This document shows, one piece after another, positions 25,445-32,799 of a stretch of 36,561 nt of DNA (its first letter is position 1; every line of letters starts with the position of its first letter). A program made the translations under genes and the position numbers. This stretch comes from Archaeoglobus sp. JdFR-27. GTDB lineage: Archaea > Halobacteriota > Archaeoglobi > Archaeoglobales > Archaeoglobaceae. Location of the stretch: assembly GCA_002011235.1 (NCBI GenBank), contig MTMO01000057.1, forward strand, positions 1 to 36,561, in the 5' to 3' direction. A model generated the notes under the pieces. That model did not search any database. It was not told the DNA's origin and was given only the letters and a program-made list of their open reading frames with translations.

Positions 25445-27393
25445 TGGGGGTAATGGGTTCTGGGTTTGCGAGGGGTTCTTTAATATCGTTATGCCTACTC
25501 TTAACCTTATTTTTAACCCTGAACCCAACCGCAGCACTGAACCTCTCGGTCAGCCAAGTGGATGACAAACTGAAGATAACCCTTGACGAGCCAGCGTTCA
25601 TCGTTATAAGGCAGAACAATGGTGTTCCAATTTACGCCTATGGAACTGAAATCTACTACAATCCATACATCTCTGGAAATGTGATTGTAAATGCGATCAC
25701 CGAAAACGAACGCATCTCTAAGGAAATCGAGTTCAGCCAGAGTTCTACATCTTCTACATCCCAAGTATATACTCCAACGATAAACTACTGGTGGAGTGGA
25801 ATTGTAAAACTCCCCCTAGGTTTCTTCAAGAAGGAGTCGGAAGATGGAAAGGTGTACAAGATCGACTGGAGAACGGCCTTAGGGGCCTTAGACATGGCAT
25901 CCAGGAAAGGAAACTTTGATTACGTAATCAAATCCACTGAATGGGGACCATTCGTAAAATGCATAGCAGGAAAATGCGAAAAGAGCGAGGGGGCTTTCTC
26001 AGGCTGGATGTATCAGGTGAACGGAGAAACCCCCTCTGTAGGTTCCCATGAGTATCCGGTAAGAGAAGGAGACGAGGTCGTCTGGTTCTTTGTAAAAACT
26101 CCAGATGGAACACCTGGGAGCTCGTCGAGGGTTTTGAGGATATTTGTATTCTACAACAATACCGTATGGGGGAACAATGAAACCACAAACCAAACCAACC
26201 GATCCATCAATCAGTCTATCAACCAGTCTGCCAATCAAAAGGCTAACGAGTTCCCGCTCTCGATCTACGACAGCAGAATAATAAGGGCCTTAAGCTATCT
26301 AAAAAGTCTGCAGCAAGAAAACGGTGGATTTGCCAATCCTAGTGAGGAGGCTACCCTGGCAAAAACGAGCTGGGTGGTAATGACGATGGTCGCAGCCAAG
26401 CAGAATCCAAAGTGGTGGAAAAAAGACAACACATCTGCAATTGACTACATAGGGAGGGAACTCAAAAACCAGATCAAATACATGGGCACGGCCGATTATG
26501 CAAGGATGATTCTAGCTTTGTATGCTGTTGGAAAAGATCCCAGAAGCTTTGGAGGGGTTGATCTGGTTGACTTCCTGAAATCCAAGGTAAAAGATAGCGG
26601 GCAGATCGGAGACTTCACCTATACGACAATTTGGGGGCTAATGGCTCTGAAGGTTAGCGGTGAAGATGTATCAAAAACGGTCAAATGGCTTATAAATCAG
26701 CAGAACGATGATGGTGGCTTTGGTTGGGCTCCCGAGCAGCCCAGCGATTACGATGATACCGCTGCAGCTATTCAAGCCTTGGTTGCATCGAATGTAAGCT
26801 GTGATAGCGATACGATCAGAAAGGCTTTCGAATATCTGAAAACTGGCCAGAACGATGATGGTGGATTTAGATACTTCGGGAATTCCTCAAGCAACGCTGC
26901 CAGCGACTCGTGGATAATTCAGGCGATAGTTGCATGTAACGGAAACCCACTGGAGTGGGAGAAGAACAACAGGAGTGTTGTGGATCATCTGCTATCCCTT
27001 CAGCAACCAGATGGGTCCTTCAACTACACAACGTATCAGAAATCGAATCCCGGATACATGACTGCATCAGCAATAATGTCCCTTCTGGGCAAACCATTCC
27101 CAATTAAACCCACGAAATGGGAACACATAACCCTAAACGAAACTTTGAGGGAAACTAAACCCAGAGAAACTCACGAAAAAACTCCTGCAAATGTAACCAA
27201 AACAGAAAACGAGTCTGTGAAGGCTGTGAAGAAGAACAAAACCATTGAACAAGTTATACCAACCGCTAAACCTACCGCTAAACCCACAGAGGAAAAGCCT
27301 ACTCCTAAATCCCCAGAGAACAAGATACCCGGCTTTGAGATGTTAATCGGTATCTCAGCTCTTGCCGTAGCACTGTGGATGAGAAGAATATAA
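25444..27393 (+). CDS. Surface-anchored DUF4430 + alpha/alpha-toroid protein, transcobalamin-like architecture, PGF-CTERM
   Basis: This is a 649-residue exported protein. It has a signal peptide (about 8-35, SLISLCLLLTLFLTL), a beta-rich N-domain, and a DUF4430 domain at about 145-240 (LGALDMASRKGNF, GWMYQVNGETPS, GDEVVWFF). An Asn/Ser linker follows. An alpha/alpha toroid (about 275-560) has at least four prenyltransferase/squalene-cyclase-type repeats with QxxxGGF motifs (LQQENGGF, QQNDDGGFGW, GQNDDGGFRY, LQQPDGSFNY). After a Thr/Lys/Pro linker comes a PGF-CTERM anchor (IPGFEMLIGISALAVALWMRRI, P-G-F plus helix plus basic end). The toroid plus DUF4430 pairing is the fold set of intrinsic factor/transcobalamin, though in reverse order. 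No terpene-cyclase acid motif is evident. GGTGAGGTG precedes ATG 25444; the next gene is BtuF-like. Confidence 0.85.
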   Translation: MGVMGSGFARGSLISLCLLLTLFLTLNPTAALNLSVSQVDDKLKITLDEPAFIVIRQNNGVPIYAYGTEIYYNPYISGNVIVNAITENERISKEIEFSQSSTSSTSQVYTPTINYWWSGIVKLPLGFFKKESEDGKVYKIDWRTALGALDMASRKGNFDYVIKSTEWGPFVKCIAGKCEKSEGAFSGWMYQVNGETPSVGSHEYPVREGDEVVWFFVKTPDGTPGSSSRVLRIFVFYNNTVWGNNETTNQTNRSINQSINQSANQKANEFPLSIYDSRIIRALSYLKSLQQENGGFANPSEEATLAKTSWVVMTMVAAKQNPKWWKKDNTSAIDYIGRELKNQIKYMGTADYARMILALYAVGKDPRSFGGVDLVDFLKSKVKDSGQIGDFTYTTIWGLMALKVSGEDVSKTVKWLINQQNDDGGFGWAPEQPSDYDDTAAAIQALVASNVSCDSDTIRKAFEYLKTGQNDDGGFRYFGNSSSNAASDSWIIQAIVACNGNPLEWEKNNRSVVDHLLSLQQPDGSFNYTTYQKSNPGYMTASAIMSLLGKPFPIKPTKWEHITLNETLRETKPRETHEKTPANVTKTENESVKAVKKNKTIEQVIPTAKPTAKPTEEKPTPKSPENKIPGFEMLIGISALAVALWMRRI

Positions 27394-27416
27394 AGCAGGA
27401 AGAATCAATACGAAAT

Positions 27417-28421
27417 ATGAGACTAAAAATGAGATCAAAATTCCTCATTTTTCTTCTAATTTTTTCCGTAATTTTGGTTGGATGCTCAAAGAACGCAGTA
27501 AACAACCAGAGCCCGAAGGCAACACCAACAATCTTAGGGGATGGATCGAGTAGCACACACAACGCACACAACGCACACAACACATCACACAACACCTCGT
27601 ATCCCATAACGGTTGTGGACGATTTCGGGTTCAGGGTTACGATAGATAGAAAACCCGAGCGTATAGTTTCCCTCTCCCCAAGTAACACAGAAAATCTCTT
27701 CGCCCTCAGCTTAAGAGATGAAATCGTTGGCGTTACAGATTATTGTAACTTTCCACCCGAAGCTCTGAACAAGACGAAAATTGGGGGCTTTACAACGATC
27801 AACATAGAGAAGATACTTCAGCTCAACCCAGACCTAGTCGTTGCTTCATATGGTAACGGTCAGCAGAACGTTGAAACTATGAAGAATCTGGGATTGAAGG
27901 TTATTGCATTCAATCCAAAATCGATAAAGGATATCGAAAGGAATATTCTGCTTCTGGGAAAGATAACTGGAAAGGAGAGAGAAGCCATGGAAATTGTAGA
28001 ATTTATGGAAAAAAAGGTTAATGAGAGCAGAAACGATTTTAAGATAAAACCAAGGGTCATGCACATCCTATGGCATGATCCGATCTGGGTGAGTGGATCT
28101 AACACCTTCATCGATGAGATAATTAAGATTGCCGGGGGAGAAAACGTCTTCTCAGATCTTGATGGATGGAAAATAGTCAGCAAAGAGGACATAATCAGCA
28201 GAAACCCCGATGTGATTCTCATCAGTTCGGGCTCCGGAATGGGTGGAAAAGGAGAGAACTACATCTACGAATGGGTCGTAAGGGAGCTTGATATAGATGC
28301 TGTTAAGAAGGGGCACGTCTATGTGATAGATGCAGACATCATTTCGCGACCTTCTTATAGAATCGTTTTCGCACTGGATAATGTCTCCACAATTCTGAGA
28401 GATGTTGCAGCTTCAAGATAA
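27417..28421 (+). CDS. BtuF-like ABC substrate-binding lipoprotein
   Basis: This is a periplasmic-binding-type receptor of the helical-backbone (cobalamin/iron-siderophore) class, 334 residues. Residues about 5-22 form a lipoprotein signal ending VILVGCSKN, with the lipobox Cys. A linker with four AHN/SHN-type His-Asn repeats follows (about 43-58). The binding domain starts TVVDDFGFRVTI and RIVSLSPSNTENLFAL, continues with VGVTDYCNFPPEA, NPDLVVASYG, KIAGGENVFSD and RNPDVILIS. This matches BtuF/FecB-like proteins for cobalamin, haem or siderophores. No permease or ATPase gene is present in the window. ATG 27417 is chosen because the GTG at 27375 lies within the preceding gene and would add 14 charged residues before the signal peptide. 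Confidence 0.85.
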   Translation: MRLKMRSKFLIFLLIFSVILVGCSKNAVNNQSPKATPTILGDGSSSTHNAHNAHNTSHNTSYPITVVDDFGFRVTIDRKPERIVSLSPSNTENLFALSLRDEIVGVTDYCNFPPEALNKTKIGGFTTINIEKILQLNPDLVVASYGNGQQNVETMKNLGLKVIAFNPKSIKDIERNILLLGKITGKEREAMEIVEFMEKKVNESRNDFKIKPRVMHILWHDPIWVSGSNTFIDEIIKIAGGENVFSDLDGWKIVSKEDIISRNPDVILISSGSGMGGKGENYIYEWVVRELDIDAVKKGHVYVIDADIISRPSYRIVFALDNVSTILRDVAASR

Positions 28422-28447
28422 AGAAAGAGACGAAACGGAATCACAAA

Positions 28448-28471
28448 ATTAATAATTTAAAGATCGATCTT
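28448..28471 (+). promoter_or_regulatory. Promoter and 12-bp palindrome before the thioesterase gene
   Basis: TTAATAATTTAA (28448-28459) is a TATA-like element about 24 nt before the ATG (28477). Between them is the perfect palindrome AAGATCGATCTT (28460-28471), a candidate operator. A related GGATCGATCT lies at 5142-5151 in another intergenic region. Confidence 0.35.
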
Positions 28472-28476
28472 CATCT

Positions 28477-28905
28477 ATGGATGAAGAGGTTAAAGGTGAG
28501 GGAATTAAAAAAATTATGCTTAGTGATTCTTTTCGAAAATACCTGGGAGCTGAGGTTGAGGAATTCAGACCAGGTTATGCCAGGGTGAGGGCGGTTGTAA
28601 AAAAGGAGTTCCTCAACTTTCATGGAGTGGCACATGGAGGTTTCGTTATAAGTATTGCTGACTTCGCCTTCGCCATAGCTGGAAATGCTGACAATATCAA
28701 AAGAATGGCTCTGAATATAAACATAAACTTCTACTCTTCTGCAAAGGAGGGAGACGTGTTGATTGGAGAAGCTGAGAGAATCACAGGAGGTAAAAGGGTT
28801 GGATTCTATGAGCTCAGAGTAAGCAAGGATGACAGTAAGGAAATCATTGCAAAAGGGACAGCAATCGTTTATGGAAAGGGAGATAAGTTCATTAAAGATC
28901 ATTAA
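28477..28905 (+). CDS. PaaI-type hotdog acyl-CoA thioesterase
   Basis: This 142-residue single hotdog domain hydrolyses acyl- or aryl-CoA esters in family members. The signature is NFHGVAHGGFVISIADFAFAIAGN (about 46-69), with the H-G-V-x-H-G-G and the catalytic Asp in ADFAF. It is followed by LNININ and YSSAKEGDVLIGEAE, cited by AKEGDVL. It precedes the thiolase gene by 77 nt on the same strand with its own promoter, so it may act on CoA thioesters of that cluster. A leaderless start is likely from the upstream TATA-like box. Confidence 0.9.
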   Translation: MDEEVKGEGIKKIMLSDSFRKYLGAEVEEFRPGYARVRAVVKKEFLNFHGVAHGGFVISIADFAFAIAGNADNIKRMALNININFYSSAKEGDVLIGEAERITGGKRVGFYELRVSKDDSKEIIAKGTAIVYGKGDKFIKDH

Positions 28906-28953
28906 AGATATTTTGAGCGGATAAAAGTTAAATCGCTTAAAAAAACCGAATGA

Positions 28954-28963
28954 TTTATATTTT
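28954..28963 (+). promoter_or_regulatory. TATA box of the thiolase-DUF35 operon
   Basis: TTTATATTTT centred about 25 nt upstream of ATG 28983, with no Shine-Dalgarno between them, indicates a leaderless transcript. It also rules out the upstream ATG at 28950, which would precede the start site. Confidence 0.6.
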
Positions 28964-28982
28964 AAAAACTCGGCATAGCTTC

Positions 28983-30140
28983 ATGCGAGTAGGTGTTATC
29001 GGAGTTGGTTGCACGAAATTTGGAGTCCTTGAGAGGACGATTCAAGAACTTGCTTTTGAGGCGGTCAAAGAAGCGGTTGAGGATGCGGGAGTGAGCCGTG
29101 AGGATATCGACATAAGTGTGGTCGGCACCTCAAATACGAGGGGCTACGAACTTATGCCGGCCGTGCCGATAAACGAATACTGCGGTTTTGCTGGAAAGGG
29201 GCCAATAAGAGTTGAGGCCGCATGCGCAACCGGGAGTGCAGCATTATACACTGCTTACTCCAGCATAGTCTCAGGAATGGCCGATATTGCCATAGCAATC
29301 GGTGTAGAGAAGATGACTGAAGTGACCACGCCAACCTCCCTTGCGGTTGGAGGTAGATCAGGTAGCTACCTGTGGGAATTCCATCAGTATGGTACTACCT
29401 TCCCTGGATACTATGCCATGCATGCCTCTGCCCATATGGCAAAATATGGCACATCCCCTGAACAGTTGGCGATGGTGGCGGTTAAAAACCACAAAAACGC
29501 TGCTAAAAATCCTAAAGCTCATTTCCCCAAAGAAATTACCCTAGAAAAAGCTGTTGCATCACGATACGTCGCATACCCCCTCAAACTCTTTGATTGCTGC
29601 CCAATAAGTGATGGGGCCAGTGCTGTGGTTCTTGCATCAGAAAACAAGATCAAGGAGCTCGGAAAAGAGGCGGTGTGGATTGAGGGTATAGGGTTCTCAT
29701 CTGACACGGCAAATGTTGCGAAGAGGGGTGACTACTCGGGATTGAAGGCAACTGTTGAAGCATCAAAGATGGCTTACAAAATGGCTGGAATTGAAGATCC
29801 GCTGAAAAGTCTCGATGTCGCTTGTCTGCACGACTGCTTTACAATAGCAGAGATAATGGCTTACGAAGATCTGGGCTTCTGCAAAAAGGGTGAGGGTGGA
29901 AAGTTCGTTGAAGAAGGAAGAAGTGACTTCGGAGGAGATATACCTGTAAACACCTTTGGTGGACTCAAAGCAAAGGGCCATCCACTGGGAGCTACCGGAC
30001 TCGCCATGATTTATGAAGCTGTCAAGCAGCTTCGCGAAGAGGCCGGTGAGCTGCAGGTTGATTTGAAGAATTACAAGGCTTTAACCCATAATATAGGTGG
30101 AACAGGTCATTTCGGCTGGGTTTTCATTCTGGGGGTGTGA
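28983..30140 (+). CDS. Thiolase-like acyltransferase (archaeal acetyl-CoA acetyltransferase / SCP2-thiolase type)
   Basis: This 385-residue thiolase-fold enzyme makes or breaks a C-C bond next to a CoA thioester. The nucleophilic Cys is in VEAACATGSAAL (about residue 81). The second catalytic block is HDCFTIAE, and the last is GGLKAKGHPLGATG with the catalytic His, ending in HNIGGTGHFGW. It lacks the C-terminal CxG cysteine of classical thiolases, as in the archaeal and SCP2 groups. A DUF35 partner gene follows with 2-nt spacing. In archaea such pairs usually supply acetoacetyl-CoA to HMG-CoA synthase, but no synthase is adjacent. In actinobacteria related pairs act as retro-aldolases. The substrate is therefore open. 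Confidence 0.9.
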   Translation: MRVGVIGVGCTKFGVLERTIQELAFEAVKEAVEDAGVSREDIDISVVGTSNTRGYELMPAVPINEYCGFAGKGPIRVEAACATGSAALYTAYSSIVSGMADIAIAIGVEKMTEVTTPTSLAVGGRSGSYLWEFHQYGTTFPGYYAMHASAHMAKYGTSPEQLAMVAVKNHKNAAKNPKAHFPKEITLEKAVASRYVAYPLKLFDCCPISDGASAVVLASENKIKELGKEAVWIEGIGFSSDTANVAKRGDYSGLKATVEASKMAYKMAGIEDPLKSLDVACLHDCFTIAEIMAYEDLGFCKKGEGGKFVEEGRSDFGGDIPVNTFGGLKAKGHPLGATGLAMIYEAVKQLREEAGELQVDLKNYKALTHNIGGTGHFGWVFILGV

Positions 30141-30142
30141 AG

Positions 30143-30547
30143 ATGTTTATCGAAGGTAGAGAACTCACATATAAACATAACATACCCGTTACCAAGGTTG
30201 AGAAGTACTGGAAGGGGCTTGAAGAGGGAAAGATCTATGGAACCGAATGTAAGAATTGTGGGGCGAAGTATTCCCCACCACAAGCGGATTGTAGCGTTTG
30301 CTATTCGAGCGACATGGAATGGATAGAGATAAGTGGAGAGGGAGAAGTCGTGTGCATGACCGAACAGTATTCCTTCCCGGCCGGCTTTGAATTCTTGAAT
30401 GAGCCATACGTAATTGCGGTCGCAAAATTTGGGGATTTCAAGGTTATTGGATGGACCAAAGAAAAGGTTTTCGTTGGAGACAAGGTTGTGGCTGAAACGG
30501 AGAAGGATGAAACGGGTGTGTGGAAAGTCTACTTTAAGAAGGTATAA
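30143..30547 (+). CDS. DUF35 OB-fold / zinc-ribbon acyl-CoA-binding partner of the thiolase
   Basis: This 134-residue protein has a helical start (KVEKYWKGLEEGKIYG) and a rubredoxin-like zinc ribbon CKNCGAKYSPPQADCSVC (about residues 35-52, two CxxC pairs). An OB-fold domain follows (GEGEVVCMTEQYSFPAGF, KVIGWTKEKVFVGDKVVAE, cited by VIGWTKEKVFVGD). DUF35 proteins bridge thiolase to its partner enzyme or channel the CoA pantetheine arm. ATG 30143 is preferred over GTG 30137 because GGGGGTG lies 5 nt before it. It immediately follows the thiolase stop. Confidence 0.92.
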   Translation: MFIEGRELTYKHNIPVTKVEKYWKGLEEGKIYGTECKNCGAKYSPPQADCSVCYSSDMEWIEISGEGEVVCMTEQYSFPAGFEFLNEPYVIAVAKFGDFKVIGWTKEKVFVGDKVVAETEKDETGVWKVYFKKV

Positions 30548-30581
30548 AATGGATAAGATCAAAGGCTAAAGAGGTGTTTTT

Positions 30582-31640
30582 ATGGATCCGACAAATGTTA
30601 AGTTCGGGATAGAGGGGCCGAATTCCCCCTGGAATGCGATTTTAGATATCGCAGTCTATTGTGATGAGGTTGGGCTCGATTCATACTGGATGCCCGACCA
30701 CCTAGTTGCTACTGGAGTAAAGAGATGGGACGCCATAGAGGCATGGGTCGCTTTAGGGGCTTTGGCCGTTAAAACGGAGAAGATCATGCTTACAACTGGA
30801 GTTAGCGACACGTACAGATATCATCCAGCCGTTATCGTTCAGAAGGCCAATAGCCTTGATGTGATTACCAATGGAAGAGCCATGCTTGGGTTAGGGATTG
30901 GCGAGGCGATGAACCTCGTGCCATTTGGAATCGACTACGACAAGCCAGTGGGAAGGACGATCGAAGCTGTTAAGATCATCAAGATGCTCCTCGAACAGGA
31001 CTTCGTTGACTTCGAAGGAAAGTATTACAAGCTCAACAAAGCTTTCGTCCATCCAAAGCCGGTTCAACAACCCCATTATCCGATATATATAGCAGGAAGC
31101 TCACCGAGAACCATGAGGATGGTTGGGAGATATGCTGATGGTTGGCTGCCGGCCAACCTCTCCGTTGAGAAGTACGCTGAAGGAAAAGAGACTGTCATGA
31201 ACGCTGCAAAGGAGGCTGGAAGAGATCCAGAAAAGCTGGACATGGCTCATTTTATGTATGGAGTTATAGCCAAGGACAAAGACGAGGCGAGAGAAAAAGC
31301 GATGCTCCCGGCAAAGCTGCTTTTGCTTACAAGACCAAGAATAATCGAGGCAATGGGATTCGAGCCACCAACCTATGACTTCGAGATGACGTTCAAGCTT
31401 GTCTTCCCCAGGGATGCCAAGGCATGGTTCGAGGCTGCGAAGCAAGTCCCGGATGAGGTCGTGGAAGCATCGCCGATAGTTTACGGAACCGCTGATGATT
31501 ACATTGAGAGATTCGAGCAGTACTACAAAGTCGGCTGCCGACATTTCGTCATGAACTTCCAGGTCAGCTTCAAAGCTTTGAAGGAGTGCGTGGATTTGTA
31601 TATGGATGTTGTGAAGTACTTCAGAGAGAACTACGAGTAA
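30582..31640 (+). CDS. Luciferase-like (LLM) F420-dependent oxidoreductase
   Basis: This 352-residue TIM-barrel oxidoreductase is of the bacterial luciferase-like family. In archaea this family uses coenzyme F420 (for example methylene-tetrahydromethanopterin reductase). The family blocks are DEVGLDSYWMPDHL (about 28-41), LGALAVKTEKIMLTTGV, ANSLDVITNGRAMLGLGIGE, cited by NGRAMLGLGIGE, and YIAGSSPRTMRMVGRYADGWLP, cited by AGSSPRTMRMVGRYADGW. The 30-nt gap to the DUF35 gene and a GAGGTG site 5 nt before the ATG support co-transcription. The substrate is unknown; oxidation or reduction of an intermediate of the thiolase pathway is an inference. Confidence 0.88.
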   Translation: MDPTNVKFGIEGPNSPWNAILDIAVYCDEVGLDSYWMPDHLVATGVKRWDAIEAWVALGALAVKTEKIMLTTGVSDTYRYHPAVIVQKANSLDVITNGRAMLGLGIGEAMNLVPFGIDYDKPVGRTIEAVKIIKMLLEQDFVDFEGKYYKLNKAFVHPKPVQQPHYPIYIAGSSPRTMRMVGRYADGWLPANLSVEKYAEGKETVMNAAKEAGRDPEKLDMAHFMYGVIAKDKDEAREKAMLPAKLLLLTRPRIIEAMGFEPPTYDFEMTFKLVFPRDAKAWFEAAKQVPDEVVEASPIVYGTADDYIERFEQYYKVGCRHFVMNFQVSFKALKECVDLYMDVVKYFRENYE

Positions 31641-31660
31641 AATAACGAATAAATAAAAGA

Positions 31661-32770
31661 TTATCCATTTTTTAGACAATACAACAGATCTTCTCTTCTA
31701 ACTCCCTCCAGTCCGAGTTTCTCCAGAGTTCTACCCTCCTTCAGAAAATCTATCCTGCAAACCAGAGAGCCAAGCCTTATAACCGACTCGATTATTGGAG
31801 TACTGATTCCAAAAAGCTTCCCGAATTCGTAAACCGGTACGAGGCCGAAGGGGATGTCTTCGACGAAGTACCTGTCGTCCAATCCTCTGGGTCCGACAAC
31901 CTGGGCTATTATCGCATCGGTGTTAAAGGGAGCTGCAAACTCTTCGCCCATGATGGAAGAGGTTTTCATGAAGGCTCTTTCGTCGTATTCCACGAGTCTA
32001 ATTCCAATAGCACTTGCAACCCTCGAATACTCATCGTAAACAGCTTTGATGGCCCTCGCAACCGCAAAGGAGATGCCGTCTTTGTATAGATAGTACTCAG
32101 GAGCAGAATACTCGATAGCCCCGGTGTTCAGGAGGGATGCGATAGGATGGACTATCGGATTCGGATTGTTAAAAGCTGCTGAAAGCACTGTGTCTGCTTT
32201 TTCAAGCTCGCAGGGAGCTAGAGGTGGAAAGTCCTTGAGTTTTGAAATGATTTCATTTGTACCTCTGTCGGGCATTCCAGCAATCATGATCCTCCTCGTT
32301 CTCAGGAAAAGACTCACCAACCCCGGCTTCACGAGTCTCGTTCCGTAAGGCAGGGTGTTCGTTTCCCCAACCAAAGCCTTGATTCCCTTCTCCCTTAGCT
32401 TTCTGTAAAGAATCAACGAGCCGAAGTTGCCCGGCCAGAGGATCACAATCTTGCCATCCTCCAAGCTTTTTACGAGCAGATCGAAGAATCTTTCCTGTCC
32501 GATCGCCGGGACAACTATGTTTATCAGATCCGCGTCCATCACTTCCTCGATGTTCGTTGTGATGAGGTCTATTTCAGCAGTACCGCCTCGATAAAATTCC
32601 TTTAGATTATACTGGGGGCCGACGATATCTATTCTTCCCGTTTCCAACAAACTTTCTATATTTTTTGCAAATTCAGGCAGTTCGAACAGGTAAACCTTTT
32701 TCCCGGCAAGCTTGATGTCAGCAGCCATCGTCTGGGCTCCAGCTCCACCTCCAAGTACAGCTATGGCCAT
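31661..32770 (-). CDS. Opine (octopine/nopaline) dehydrogenase family protein, copy 1
   Basis: This is a 369-residue NAD(P)-dependent oxidoreductase. The Rossmann motif is VLGGGAGAQTMAAD (about residues 4-17), followed by the acidic YLFELPEF at the end of beta-2. The C-terminal octopine-dehydrogenase domain has NNPNPIVHPIASLLNTGAIEY, cited by NPIVHP (conserved His), and YDERAFMKTSS. Characterised members reduce the imine formed between an amino acid and a 2-oxoacid, but many archaeal members are uncharacterised. AGGTGAG lies 4 nt before the ATG. It lies 29 nt after the YkvI-type transporter gene, in one operon, and is a strong paralog of the protein at 34068 along its full length. Confidence 0.85.
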   Translation of the reverse strand: MAIAVLGGGAGAQTMAADIKLAGKKVYLFELPEFAKNIESLLETGRIDIVGPQYNLKEFYRGGTAEIDLITTNIEEVMDADLINIVVPAIGQERFFDLLVKSLEDGKIVILWPGNFGSLILYRKLREKGIKALVGETNTLPYGTRLVKPGLVSLFLRTRRIMIAGMPDRGTNEIISKLKDFPPLAPCELEKADTVLSAAFNNPNPIVHPIASLLNTGAIEYSAPEYYLYKDGISFAVARAIKAVYDEYSRVASAIGIRLVEYDERAFMKTSSIMGEEFAAPFNTDAIIAQVVGPRGLDDRYFVEDIPFGLVPVYEFGKLFGISTPIIESVIRLGSLVCRIDFLKEGRTLEKLGLEGVRREDLLYCLKNG

Positions 32771-32799
32771 TTTCTCACCTTACCATCTAAACCCTCTAC

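Noticed and set aside
25444-27393. Annotation as a squalene-hopene or terpene cyclase
   Set aside because: Only the toroid repeats are shared. The protein is exported and anchored, carries a DUF4430 domain, and shows no DxDD-type catalytic motif.
30107-30562. Minus-strand open frame over the DUF35 gene
   Set aside because: It lies wholly antisense to a zinc-ribbon protein with an intact start and strong motifs, and it has no promoter or ribosome site of its own.
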